Part shown: positions 40,701-50,915 of the stretch, in pieces
Layout of the letters: every line of letters starts with the position of its first letter
Position numbering within the stretch: the stretch's first letter is position 1
From: Diplonema papillatum
Lineage: Eukaryota > Euglenozoa > Diplonemea > Diplonemida > Diplonemidae
Assembly (NCBI GenBank): GCA_030068145.1
Contig: JAPJBO010000674.1
Location: 1 to 64,000, forward strand
DNA length: 64,000 nt
Direction of reading: 5' to 3'
Program-made: the position numbers and the translations under genes
Notes under the pieces: generated by a model
Told to the model about the DNA's origin: nothing
Seen by the model: the letters and a program-made list of their open reading frames with translations, nothing else
Database searches by the model: none

Positions 40701-43177
40701 GCGCCTCCCTGCGCATGAACATCTCGATTAACGGCAGTTCTGTGTGGTGCGTGGGGAATGCAAGAACGTGCTCAGAATGGTCCAGCATCAGAGTCACTCG
40801 TCGACAGAAGGCTTGGTGTCTATTATAAAGGAGAAAACTGGTTGCATGCAGGCCCATTGCCTCGGGGGGGGGGCAAAAGAACTCTAAACAACTTCCGCCG
40901 GTAGAAATTCCTGCCTGGAGAATTTTATTTTGGGTGGGGATTTGCTTGATGCTCGCCGTCATTATGGAGATAATACCCTCCTCCTCGCCCGGTTCGCTGC
41001 TGCGTGATGAAAAACTGATGGTGCGTAACAAACGTAGGAAGGCCATGCACAGTTTCTGGCGCCGCAAACTTCGCGACGCCTCAGGACACCGGATTTGAAG
41101 AAACCAGGGGCAAGAGTGGATGGGCCATCGAGGGGTGACTACTCGGTGTGTTTCTCGGATTAGCGACGGGGTAACAACCTTTGTACGAGTGTCAGTTCTC
41201 GTCGGAACAGTATAAATCGTACTAAGATACTCAACCTCATACGACAAAAAACGGATCTGGCGCTCCTTTGTTTGTGCGCACTTCCTTCAACCCTGGTTTG
41301 CTCATCAATCGGGGTAGTGAGGGCAGTTCGCTGTCATCGATCGGTTTTTGATGTTGGTGAACTGCATTTGCTGGGTATGTAGTACGTATGTGTCATCCTA
41401 GGATGCATTTGCTAGACAGAAAAAGAAATCGTCTAACTCGAACTATGATCAAAGAATCACACGAGGATGATAACAGTTGAAGGGAGAAGTGGTTTGCCTC
41501 AAGAACTTTCGTATTATTCTGCAGTTGTTTAGAGCTATATTCGTGCCTAGGTTTGTTCGTGTCTTCTTTACCATGATGAAGTGCGAAAATGGTGTCAGTC
41601 GCTTCGGCGCCGCCGACGTGTTGTTAAGCATTGAGTGCTGCAAAGTACAACACGTTGTTTTCTAAGCAGCGGCTGCCAAACATCCCACGACACCCCCGCG
41701 CAAGGTGATTATAAAACGCTCTTTTGCTTCTTTTTCGATTGCTTTCGGCGGGGCGAAGCACACCATTCTCAGCGGAGGACGTGGATCGGCAGCTGGCGAT
41801 GTCTGACTCGGACGAAGAGGTCACTAGCGAGTAGGAGCTGCTGTCCGACGACGACGATGACGACGACGAAGACGACGACGCGACGGAGGACGCCCTGTCG
41901 CCAGCCGGCGCGGCGGCGGCCGCGGCCGTGCTGGGGGCGGCTGCCGCTGTGTCCGGGTCGCCGAACATCGCGTCCCATTCGTCTTCGAGCGACGGGGGTG
42001 CGGGCGGCGCCGCCGGCTGCGTCGCGGCCTGCGACCGGCGCCGCTTCCGCTTCTCCGGCTCCTTCTTGCCGCTGCGCTCCGACTCCACCCGCTCGCGCTG
42101 CGCCTTGCGCCGCCCGAGCGTCTGCGCGCGCTTAGTCCCGGCCGCCGGCGCCTTGCGCTTGAGCTTCATCGCCGCCTCCCGCGCGTCCCTCGTCGTGATC
42201 GTCGGCAGGTTGGTCGCGGTGTACTGCTTCGCAGCTCCCCCGCTCTTCACGGCCGCCTTGTTCATGTACCGCACCATCAGCTCGTCCATGCGCTGCTGCC
42301 GGAGGAGCGACGCGGGTAGACTCGCGTCGGCGGCGGCGTTCGCGGACGCCGCTTCCTCGCCCGATTTCGCGGTGCCGCAGGCTTTCGAGACCTCCTTCAG
42401 CCGCTCGATCACCGTCGAGTTCGCGATAGCGAACAGCCTCGTCACAGTCTCCAGGCGGATGGTCGTGAACCCGTGCATCCTGCAGGACAGGTACAGCGCC
42501 GCGGCCAGTAGCCCGGCGGGCCGCCTGCCTTCGGAGATCCAGTTTCGGTTCATCTTCGCGAGCAGCTGGTTCGCGGTTTGCGCGACGCGGGTCTGGTCGT
42601 CGCCGCCGATGCCGAGCTGTGCCACGTACTTGTGCACGAAGAGCGTCGGGTCCGTCGCGGGGACCTCGATGTGAAGGTACTTGACCAGCAGGTCGTACGC
42701 GCTGCCGATGGCGAACGGGGACGACGACGTTTTCTCGGCGAAGTCGATGAGCATGCACCGGTTGGCCGAAGTCTTGAGCTTCGACGCAAGGAACAGGCAG
42801 GCGCTGCAGGTGTCCGAATGCCGCCGGCCGCCGAGGAGGTCCTTCTGTGAGGCCATGTTGTAGATGCGGAGTGCATCTTCTACCATGCTGTCTGGGAGGC
42901 TCATGTTCATCGCGATCACGAACATCTCGTCCCTCGCCTTGTCCAGGACGCCCCGCAGCGAGTGCCCCGCCTTGAACGTCCGCTGCTGGAACCCGCGGCC
43001 CCCCCGTTGGAAACCGCCGCCGCCGCCGCCGCCGCCGCCCCCGCCGCCGCCACCGAATCCCTCGGACGTCAGGATGTCGCTTTCCACGATCAGCCCGCAC
43101 TTTCCGCACATCAACGTGCCCGAGGCCAGGTCGGAGACGAACCCAGCGCGCGACGCGCCGCAGATGCACCCGCTCAT
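34515..43177 (-). CDS. BRF1: BRF1, TFIIIB subunit (four exons)
   Basis: BRF1 bridges TFIIIC and TBP and recruits RNA polymerase III to tRNA and 5S genes. Exons 41764-43177, 40439-40739, 35685-36111 and 34515-34727 join with matching phases: 1 + 2 bases give GAA, 2 + 1 give TTC, and the third junction is between codons. The donors are GTGTGC, GTATGT and GTTTGC; acceptors end CACACAG, AACACAG and AACGCAG. The product is 784 aa. Exon 1 has a zinc ribbon (C4, C6, C24, C27), a glycine run and two cyclin folds; the diagnostic E-G-R-R-P-A-G-L-x-x-A-A-L-x-x-x-x-R-M-H-G-F lies in the second. Exons 3-4 encode the BRF1 TBP-binding homology block (W-V-V-Q-D-V-E ... K-L-W ... N-I-N-Y). Introns are 1,024, 4,327 and 957 bp. 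The second holds nested transposons. The splice model is inference from phases. Confidence 0.88.
34925..35030. repeat. Repeat shared with 16283-16350 (in BRF1 intron 3)
   Basis: GGCTGTGGCTGGTCTTTGTA and CTCACACTAACCTGAAACAG recur, followed here by a triplicated TCTATCACGAGT-type word. Confidence 0.6.
35207..35293 (+). repeat. Three-hairpin repeat D, intact copy
   Basis: AGGCAG-AACG-CTGCCT, TTGATGCTAGCATCAA and TCTTCG-T-CGAAGA in order, after GGGGAAAAACTTAGTTTAAT. Lies in BRF1 intron 3. Confidence 0.75.
35685..36111 (-). CDS. BRF1: BRF1 exon 3: acidic region and first half of TBP-binding block
   Basis: Acidic D/E-rich stretch, then I-S-E-W-V-V-Q-D-V-E and R-R-K-L-W-D-E-R-F, which match the start of the BRF1 homology block (x-L-S-x-E-E-V-x-x-K-x-x-L-W), followed by a Lys-rich helix. 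Confidence 0.85.
37329..39606 (-). mobile_element. TIR-bounded 2.28-kb unit made of the two ends of the retroelement
   Basis: Ends GAGCCAATTCACCTACCCCC and the inverse GGGGGTAGGTGAATTGGCTC, with a perfect 8-bp duplication AAATTATT (37321-37328, 39607-39614). Subterminal TAATCGAGTG repeats occur at both ends. Reading the minus strand: 39606-37790 equals the retroelement's 5' region (as at 3664-5232), then 37762-37439 encodes the C-terminus of a LINE ORF2 (Q-S-K-K-K-R, L-K-R-R-K-H-D, TAA), then the 3' UTR. ORF1 and most of ORF2 are missing. Confidence 0.8.
38581..39282 (-). CDS. Unidentified 233-aa frame with hydrophobic segments inside the TIR unit
   Basis: Starts at 39282 and has about three hydrophobic stretches (for example A-I-R-A-I-V-V-G-G-I and F-L-N-F-F-F-G-F). 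The equivalent stretch at 4400-4890 is interrupted, so selection for coding is doubtful. It could equally be leader sequence of the retroelement. Confidence 0.25.
   Translation of the reverse strand: MWKQVVECIGARVPFSRISNLCNLAQLILEPFGIPCGAVPGDMAVRQALGRHPVLEDVKFLFVGSISLAITRRLKTEANLTFRRMPLSDATVWHCAIRAIVVGGIGKGVQWTLICWLLVTAHVGSGRSAWLHAACGVASFLNFFFGFMRFIVPACPWYTTRLVSVARLSCFTSCFHRAYLRCHIPMGSASAGGTWLTHPVPAAFIAVCSRAPTVGHDSASDPRLCSLAGLLAR
39716..40438. other. Rest of BRF1 intron 2
   Basis: Contains AACTACCACT-AC-AGTGGTAGTT (40014-40035), a perfect small hairpin. At 40150-40225 a minus frame reads N-A-D-A-N-A-L-S-N-A-P-M-D, similar to D-A-D-A-L-S-N-A-A-M-D in the frame at 63278. That suggests a shared mobile-element fragment. 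Confidence 0.45.
40439..40739 (-). CDS. BRF1: BRF1 exon 2: charged linker
   Basis: Encodes about 100 residues, first a basic/acidic helix (M-R-R-E-A-R-M-K-A-R-A-E-N-E-E), then an acidic stretch (D-D-L-G-I-Q-D-D-E-F). The acceptor is within 20 bases of a reverse copy of repeat A. Confidence 0.75.
41764..43177 (-). CDS. BRF1: BRF1 exon 1: zinc ribbon and cyclin folds
   Basis: Starts at the ATG at 43177. The open frame runs on to 41624, but a donor A-A-T-G|GTGTGC at 41764 fits the phase of exon 2. If exon 1 were not spliced it would give a 517-aa protein without the TBP-binding block. The first zinc pair is C-x-C instead of C-x2-C. Polyglycine (GGC)n near residues 41-54 and polyserine near residue 430 are unusual expansions. 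Confidence 0.88.
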
Positions 43178-44889
43178 CTTCGCTGCGCTCCTCTACTTTT
43201 TCCGAACGATGTGGAAGGGGGGAAGGAGGGGGAGGTGGGGTTGCCCCCTGAAAGTGTTCGGGTTTCGGCTCTGAAGGACCGGACTTTTGGAGTTGACCCC
43301 CACTTCGCGAGGGGGGTCGTTGTCTATCTGGTCTAGCTTGAAGGGAATTGGAGAGGTTGAAAAAGGTTTCGGGGGTCACCGTCGGTTTGTGTTTTTTGTT
43401 GAATGTTTAAACAGAGCCAACCCGAATCGGCTTGATTGATGATGCTCAGTGTCAATCATCATCGTCGAATCGAGGGTTGAACGCAGGTTGTTTCAGTGCC
43501 GTGGAGAATCTCCCCTCCGAAAGCAAAGCCCTCTGAGGAAACTCTAGGTCCCACTCAACAGTTTCATGACGGTGTAATGCCCTCATATCCCACTCAAAAC
43601 AAATTTGTGCCCCTATATCCCACTTCAAACAAATTTTGTGTACGGGTCGTGCGCCCAGTGAACTCGTTTGCGGATTGGGCTCCTTGGAACATCAGTCGGT
43701 GCAACAGCCGGGGCCAGTTGAGGGGAGGCAGGGGCCACAAATATCGGAGGAAGAACCGGGGGATAGTAAGGAAGCCTTTTCCTCCATATCGGGCCGGCAA
43801 ACGCTTGCAAGTTCGGAGCGGGTCGGCGGGAATCTGGGACTCCTTGGAAAGGTTCGTCGCACATCTTATCGCTGCAGGCCATTTGAATGGACGTCCTCCG
43901 TCGTTCAGGGTTAAAGGTCGCTTGCTACTTTTTTTGTGTTTTCGACGGTGTTGTTTTGCGGCACTTTCTATTATTCGGCTTTTGTTCCTGAAGCTGGAGC
44001 TCAAAAGCAGGTGGGGTATGCTTTTCGGACTATTTTTTTGGAAATCGCGGAAATCGAAGCGCTGCTGAGATACGCCCAATGCACCGGACGTGGGGGTTGC
44101 AAAGCTGGGAAGAAGGATGTCTTTGCCGGGCTCCAATCCGCGCACGGTTGTATTAGTGAATGGCAAGTGAACGAATACAAGAAAAAGAAATGCTAGAAGG
44201 GAACATGCTGGATTGTCCTCCAAGGATGGTAGCAAGCTGTGGAGTGTGGAGAGGTTAAGAGGATACGAGCAAGCTCTGCACCGGATTGTAAAGTGCACCA
44301 GCAGCTATTCTGGACTCTGGACTACAGGTACACAGAAGGGAAGATCAACACGTGCCTGTTTTAAGTGCACGTGGCATGCAGCTTCATTGTATCGTCTCCG
44401 AGGCACAAGGAAAGGCTGCCCGGTTGCGAAGCAATGTTCCCAGCGCGCATGGCATACAGATAGGGCCAGCTCGCATTGCGTCCTTGTTCGCGTTCTCCTG
44501 CCGTTCCTTTGCAAGTGCCGCAGGGGCAGTGTTTTGGCCCGGCTCTTGGTGGCAGATGCTGAGCAATGCGGGAAAAAGACCGTGATGATAAGGCCTTTTT
44601 TGCAAGCGCGGAGGACCTTCGAACATGCGCGCAGCGCTTGTCCTAAAACTGCTTCTCGGGCATAAGTGCAACACTGCCACCGGAGCACTGGGTATCCGTT
44701 CCTCGGCAATTTCATGGAGAAGACGCGGCGACAGCAACGACACAGTGTCTCTCATTCGCCGTCTCTTGGAAACAGATTAGCTTCGCACGGCAGCACATGG
44801 ATGCGTGCACGTTGAGACAAGAGCTCGGGGCGCCTCACCCACCCCACCGCACACTATTCGCGATCACGCGCGACTTTAGAAGGAAGGTC
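43178..44889. other. 5' flank of BRF1 and unassigned sequence
   Basis: 43576-43640 is a decayed TATATCCCA fold-back fragment. Frames at 43594-44298 (minus) and 43496-44196 (plus) overlap in opposite directions and have no recognisable domain. A BRF1 promoter is expected just upstream of 43177 but I see no diagnostic box. Confidence 0.4.
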
Positions 44890-47205
44890 ACTGCTTCATG
44901 TATCTATGCAATCACGCACTGCGGTGGTATGGGCCAACCTTGGGTAAAGGTTGCACACGTGTGACCCCATGCACATTCATCGAACGTCGTTCGCACTCTC
45001 CCGCGCCATCGCAAGAAAGGTCACTGCTCCATGTATCTATGCAATCGCTCACTGTGGTGGTCTGGACCTACCTTGGGTAAAGGTTGCACACGTGTGACCC
45101 CATGCACATTCATCGAACGTCGTTCGCACTCTCCCGCGCCATCGCAAGAAAGGTCACTGCTCCATGTATCTATGCAATCGCTCACTGTGGTGGTCTGGAC
45201 CTACCTTGGGTAAAGGTTGCACGTGTGACCCCATGCACATTCATCGAACGTCGTTCGCACTCTCCCGCGCCATCGCAAGAAAGGTCACTGCTCCATGTAT
45301 CTATGCAATCGCTCACTGTGGTGGTCTGGACCTACCTTGGGTAAAGGTTGCACACGTGTGACCCCATGCACATTCATCGAACGTCGTTCGCACTCTCCCG
45401 CGCCATCGCAAGAAAGGTCACTGCTCCATGTATCTATGCAATCGCTCACTGTGGTGGTCTGGACCTACCTTGGGTAAAGGTTGCACGTGTGACCCCATGC
45501 ACATTCATCGAACGTCGTTCGCACTCTCCCGCGCCATCGCAAGAAAGGTCACTGCTCCATGTATCTATGCAATCGCTCACTGTGGTGGTCTGGACCTACC
45601 TTGGGTAAAGGTTGCACGTGTGACCCCATGCACATTCATCGAACGTCGTTCGCACTCTCCCGCGCCATCGCAAGAAAGGTCACTGCTCCATGTATCTATG
45701 CAATCGCTCACTGTGGTACCTTGGGTAAAGGTTGCACGTGTGACCCCATGCACATTCATCGAACGTCGTTCGCATTCTCCCGCGCCATCGCAAGAAAGGT
45801 CACTGCTCCATGTATCTATGCAATCGCTCACTGTGGTGGTCTGGACCTACCTTGGGTAAAGGTTGCACGTGTGACCCCATGCACATTCATCGAACGTCGT
45901 TCGCACTCTCCCGCGCCATCGCAAGAAAGGTCACTGCTCCATGTATCTATGCAATCGCTCACTGTGGTGGTCTGGACCTACCTTGGGTAAAGGTTGCACG
46001 TGTGACCCCATGCACATTCATCGAACGTCGTTCGCACTCTCCCGCGCCATCGCAAGAAAGGTCACTGCTCCATGTATCTATGCAATCGCTCACTGTGGTA
46101 CCTTGGGTAAAGGTTGCACGTGTGACCCCATGCACATTCATCGAACGTCGTTCGCATTCTCCCGCGCCATCGCAAGAAAGGTCACTGCTCCATGTATCTA
46201 TGCAATCGCTCACTGTGGTGGTCTGGACCTACCTTGGGTAAAGGTTGCACGTGTGACCCCATGCACATTCATCGAACGTCGTTCGCACTCTCCCGCGCCA
46301 TCGCAAGAAAGGTCACTGCTCCATGTATCTATGCAATCGCTCACTGTGGTGGTCTGGACCTACCTTGGGTAAAGGTTGCACGTGTGACCCCATGCACATT
46401 CATCGAACGTCGTTCGCACTCTCCCGCGCCATCGCAAGAAAGGTCACTGCTCCATGTATCTATGCAATCGCTCACTGTGGTGGTCTGGACCTACCTTGGG
46501 TAAAGGTTGCACGTGTGACCCCATGCACATTCATCGAACGTCGTTCGCACTCTCCCGCGCCATCGCAAGAAAGGTCACTGCTCCATGTATCTATGCAATC
46601 GCTCACTGTGGTGGTCTGGACCTACCTTGGGTAAAGGTTGCACGTGTGACCCCATGCACATTCATCGAACGTCGTTCGCACTCTCCCGCGCCATCGCAAG
46701 AAAGGTCACTGCTCCATGTATCTATGCAATCGCTCACTGTGGTGGTCTGGACCTACCTTGGGTAAAGGTTGCACGTGTGACCCCATGCACATTCATCGAA
46801 CGTCGTTCGCACTCTCCCGCGCCATCGCAAGAAAGGTCACTGCTCCATGTATCTATGCAATCGCTCACTGTGGTACCTTGGGTAAAGGTTGCACGTGTGA
46901 CCCCATGCACATTCATCGAACGTCGTTCGCATTCTCCCGCGCCATCGCAAGAAAGGTCACTGCTCCATGTATCTATGCAATCGCTCACTGTGGTGGTCTG
47001 GACCTACCTTGGGTAAAGGTTGCACGTGTGACCCCATGCACATTCATCGAACGTCGTTCGCACTCTCCCGCGCCATCCCAAGAAAGGTCACTGCTCCATG
47101 TATCTATGCAATCGCTCACTGTGGTGGTCTGGACCTACCTTGGGTAAAGGTTGCACACGTGTGACCCCATGCACATTCATCGAACGTCCTTCGCACTCTC
47201 CCGCG
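44890..47205. repeat. Satellite of about 131-bp units (about 18 copies) derived from the CX9C gene 3' end
   Basis: Units run CTGCTCCATGTATCTATGCA ... GGTCTGGACCTACCTTGGGT ... TTCGCACTCTCCCGCGCCAT ... Most are 131 bp; five with CACACGTGTG are 133; three lacking the 11-bp GGTCTGGACCT are 120 (junctions near 45716, 46098 and 46873), each of those followed by the variant TTCGCATTCTCC. The last unit runs without a break into the C-terminal codons and stop of the gene at 47177-47653. Overlapping 60-143-aa frames are artefacts of the period. Confidence 0.92.
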
Positions 47206-47653
47206 CTATCGCGAGGAAGGTCTTCTTGCAGCCGCCAGCATTCTGCAGAGCGACGGTCTCGAAACGGCACTTCTGCGGCTTCTGCGGGTGGTCGCGCATG
47301 CACTTCCGGAAGTTCTCGACGACGCTCGGGCACGTGGGCGGCTCCGGCAGCTCCTGTTCGGCGATTTTTATCCGCGGCATCCGCAGCCTGCAGCGGTCGA
47401 AATCCTCCTTGAGGGAACTGCAGTCCTGCTGCGCCTCCTTGAGCACGTTTCGATCTTCCTCTTGGCGAGCACGCATCCTTTGGCTGGTTATCTCGCCCAG
47501 CCAGCTGTTGAGGTGGGACCCTGTACTCGAGCTTTCCTGCACGTCTAACGCGTTTTTAGACTGCCCTCTGCACTTCTCGTACTGGAGTGCCGCGTGAGCG
47601 CACAGGTCCATCACATCGTGAGGGTGAATGAGCGATGGCGGGTCGAATTGCAT
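47177..47653 (-). CDS. CX9C (CHCH-like) protein, probably mitochondrial intermembrane space
   Basis: 158 aa, one exon. It has three exact C-x9-C pairs: C18/C28, C78/C88 and C108/C118, plus C129/C142 (x12). Such cysteine pairs form helical hairpins after oxidation by the Mia40/Erv1 relay in the intermembrane space, and the family includes respiratory-chain subunits and assembly factors. There is no N-terminal presequence, as expected for Mia40 clients. A charged linker (Q-E-E-D-R-N-V-L-K-E) separates the first pair. I cannot assign an orthologue: cysteine number resembles NDUFA8-type proteins but the spacing differs. Its last about 13 codons and stop lie in the final unit of the satellite, so the mRNA 3' end may run into that array. 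Confidence 0.75.
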   Translation of the reverse strand: MQFDPPSLIHPHDVMDLCAHAALQYEKCRGQSKNALDVQESSSTGSHLNSWLGEITSQRMRARQEEDRNVLKEAQQDCSSLKEDFDRCRLRMPRIKIAEQELPEPPTCPSVVENFRKCMRDHPQKPQKCRFETVALQNAGGCKKTFLAIARESAKDVR

Positions 47654-48575
47654 TGTTGCTGCCCGGTTCCGGGGCGTCCCCCACTCTGAAGAAAGGGTGG
47701 GGTCGTTGGTATTGGGTGCTGGTTTTGTGGATGTGAGGTATTTGTTTGAGGGATTTTACCTACATTGTGTCTGGTTGGTGACCGCTGGCATCGTCTTTTT
47801 TTTAGCTGTAACAAATACTGTCTGCAGGGAGGCAGAAATTGGTGGGTGGCAAAAAAGAAATTGCGGTGGTTTCGGTCGGTCTGGTAGTTTGGACTACCTC
47901 CATTCATTTACACTCGTTCTCATCTCACTGTACGTGCTCTCTCGCTCTTTTACTCGCTTTGGCTGGCCAGAAAATATACCTCCTGCGACCGACACCACGA
48001 GCACATTCGCAACGAATGCAGCCCTGGGCCCCACGTACAGGTATTTACAGGAGGGCGGGGCGGTGCCTGTTGTGAGGGGAACTATGCGGGGACCTGAATG
48101 TGCAAGCAGAATACTGCCTCTCGTGCATGCTCGAAGCTGGCATCAGGTCTTTCCTCGGGAAATGCGGAGCTTTGACTTATCCTTTCACTCTATTATTGGT
48201 TGTTGGTCGCTGTCTTCAGCTTCCTTTATGATGAGTCTTTTCATGGCTTGAGGGGGGTGAGGTTGTCACGTGTGTCGGATTGGCGAGTGCAATTGAAGCA
48301 GACAACCAGTGCAAGATCAAAGATCACTTACTCGATTGATGCACTGTTGAAGTCCTGGTCCGAGAACGAGCATCGCATATCCTTTAGACTTGAATCGCAA
48401 GGTTTGATGAAATTGGAAGGATCTTGAGAGCGAAGGACGATTTCCCAAGACTCGTCTAATCTCGCGAGATTCACACTTAAAAGGCTTGGGCTGGTTTTTA
48501 GAGTGCAAGTTCGATCCGGGGGTTCACAGTTTATAAAACAAGTCGCTCAAATAAACTTCAGTTGAGATCATCTAC
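47654..48575. other. 5' flank of the CX9C gene; no other gene
   Basis: A plus frame of 207 aa (47628-48251) overlaps the start of the CX9C gene antisense and has no domain. 48095-48160 is a partial repeat D (GCAGAATACTGCCTCTCGTG, GCTGGCATCAGGTCTTTCC). Confidence 0.4.
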
Positions 48576-48891
48576 GCGCTAAACTTAGGCATATCACTCA
48601 GCGCAGGAAAAGAAAGCACAGCGATGCTCCTGGTAACGGCGTTTGAACAGGGCAGAGCCCAAGCCTGGACCGGTATTCTACGGATATCCGGAATCTGGCG
48701 CAAGCTGCTGCGGGGACACAACTGGCGCCGAGGTAAGTCTCCTGGAATTGGGGCGCCCACAGAGGGTGAGAGTCCCGTATGTCCTCGACGAGCCATGTTG
48801 GTTAACTCCTTGCTAGCACGAGTCGCTCAGTTTGGGAATGCTGAGCTAGTTGGCAGGTATCCCTCTGCTAAGGCTAGATATCTCCCGGGAT
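48576..48891 (+). pseudogene. 28S (LSU) rRNA fragment, extreme 5' end
   Basis: GCTAAACTTAGGCATATCA, GCGCAGGAAAAGAAA, CTGGTAACGGCG, AGAGCCCAAGCC, CCGAGGTAAGTCTCCTGG, AGAGGGTGAGAGTCCCGTA and GGGAATGCTGAGC follow LSU order from the 5' end of 28S into its first domain. Substitutions at invariant sites (TAACGGCGTTTGAAC for TAACGGCGAGCGAAC) and abrupt loss of homology at about 48891 mark a relic. Confidence 0.88.
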
Positions 48892-49035
48892 GAGTGCGCA
48901 ATTGTCTACGAATGTTGGATTGTTACGTTCAGCGCCACAACCTACTCCGCTCTGGCCTCGCGGCTAACCGGCTCCACGGACCTGTGTGCAGCACAACTCA
49001 GTCCGCCACGCCTTGGTCCCATGGTCGAAGAAATA

Positions 49036-49194
49036 AAGGGGGGGGTCGAATAATAACACTGTGATATTATTCGATTTGTCGAATAATATAAAAAGTTCCG
49101 GGTAGCCGAACAGTAGCAGGATCAAATCAAGTGGTAGTGTTTTTAGACAACCAGACGTGTGTCAAATAACTGTTATTATTCGACCCCCCCCCTT
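49036..49194. mobile_element. 159-bp MITE with TA target duplication
   Basis: Terminal repeats AAGGGGGGGGTCGAATAATA and its inverse (about 22-24 bp) are flanked by TA on each side (49034-49035, 49195-49196), as in Tc1/mariner-type Stowaway elements. The interior has a second TCGAATAATA/TATTATTCGA pair. Relatives lie at 10674-10815, 30040-30075, 56922-57030 and 62090-62140. No coding capacity. Confidence 0.8.
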
Positions 49195-49196
49195 TA

Positions 49197-50915
49197 GCTA
49201 TTTATTTATTCTCGAGAAAAAGGTAGTTTTCTGCACGAGTAGTTTTCCAGTGTGCCACGAGTAGCCGTTCCTGGCTAAGGGCAGGTCGGTCGACCACGGC
49301 ATGCGAATGGTGGAACTTGAGTCGGAGACAACACAGGGTGCCCTCTGGCTAACCTCGATGGGTTTGTGTGCAGCGCCATCAAAGCACGCGATGCCTCAAC
49401 GCTTTGGTTTTAAAAACAGGCAGCTGCAGTGCCGAACACATACGAAATTGCGTCTGCTGATCCCCTGCAGCTGCTGCCCTTGCCGCTCCTCTCACTCTGG
49501 CTGAACGAACGGGAAAGGTGGAACGGGGTGCGGGTCGGTCTTTCGTCGCTGAACAAGAGTGCTTTTCTTTTCTTTTTTTTTTTAAGACTTAGTTAGTTCT
49601 CAGTCCCGCCTCCCGCTCCTCTTCTCTCGTTGTCGAACGATCACTCGTCTTGGATTTAGCATGAATCTGCGGGAAGAACCGGGTGCGTTCGCCGACGTGC
49701 AAAACGAAGACTCACGAAGGCGAATGAATCTCAGAATACGCGTGATGAGTCCGACCGATCGATAGTCAGGCAGACCGTGATGCTTTTAAAGCATTTCAAC
49801 CGATTCGCAGAGAATTTTACAGGACATTGTTCACGTGTTGTAGGTAGGGGGGTGGCAGCTTTGAGGCGAGCAATTACACCTAGCCTGAGGACCGACTGAC
49901 AATTGCTGTTGACACGGAAACCTTCTTCACTTCGGCCTTCAATGTTCTCCATTGAATATTCGCTACTACAACCAAGTTCTGCACTCATCCACGCTCCATC
50001 GAGGCTCACGCCAACGACTACAACGAGGTGTGCCTCCTCCCGGCTCTGGAAAACTGCAGGGAAATTCTCGGAAGCTCGAGACCACGGAAAAATAGCAGCA
50101 GACACTGCGATGAGGATGCGGGCCCGTGCGATGTGTCAGTCGGTTTCTGAGCTCGCATTCGGCAACCGCGCCCCTCACGCATCCGCGGCCCTTTTCCTCC
50201 CGACGTTCCTTGGCATTTTTTTTCGTGAGCGCATCTGGGGGAAGAAAGCTAAAAACAGAACAAAAATAGATAACTACCCGCCCTGCAAACGACACATACA
50301 TCTCGTTGTCTCCCCCCCCCCCCGAGATTACACTATCTCGGCGCGTGTCGCAGATGAACGGTCGCTGGCGTCTGTTTTCCCGTCCTAACGTACTCGAATG
50401 AAAAAGGGGGGCTGGGAAGTGGGGTGGTGTGAAGAAAGAGTACAAGACTGATACAAGTTTACTGCAGGGGGGATGCGGGACGCTAGGGGTAAGGGGAGGA
50501 GGGGAACTATGTGGTATCATCGGGTATTCCTTTTCTACTGTACCGGAACGGCTCACTTCGTGCTGTGCTTGCAAGGTGTAGCTGCGAGTACCATGTTGCA
50601 AGGTGCTGGTACGGGACGCGCAAGCAGTCGTTTCGTCAGCGCTTGATCCCGATTGCGCAAGCTTTGTAACTAGGCAGTCGTATGTGACCGCAAGTACTAC
50701 CTTTCAACGCAGTTGGTGGGTTTGGACACCCTAACGCACACGTGGATACTAAAATGGTTGTGTCTGACGTAGGCTTGCGAGTTTAACACGCCGATGCAGA
50801 CGTTGTCCGAAGACACCATCACCTATCCTTCACGGGCAATGAGCTGTGAGTTACTTCCGCGATCCATTATCGTATCTCGTCTACCCGGCACGTCAGTGCT
50901 GCAGCAGGTAGGAAG
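49197..50915. other. No supported gene
   Basis: Opposing frames at 49903-50388 and 49966-50601 cover the same bases and have no family signature. C10 and T11 homopolymers are present. Confidence 0.35.

Noticed and set aside
42132..43379. 415-aa minus frame
   Set aside because: Shadow of BRF1 exon 1 in another frame; Arg/Pro-rich composition typical of GC-rich antisense or shifted reading.
43496..44298. 190-aa plus and 234-aa minus frames
   Set aside because: They cover the same bases in opposite directions and begin in a fold-back repeat relic; no recognisable domain.
44890..47165. Overlapping 60-143-aa frames on both strands
   Set aside because: They recur with the 131-bp satellite period and have no independent support; only the non-repetitive gene at 47177-47653 is credible.
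47628..48251. 207-aa plus frame with hydrophobic segments
   Set aside because: Antisense to the start of the CX9C gene and extends through a repeat D fragment; no family signature.
49903..50601. 161-aa plus and 211-aa minus frames
   Set aside because: Mutually antisense, no motifs, and contain homopolymer runs.
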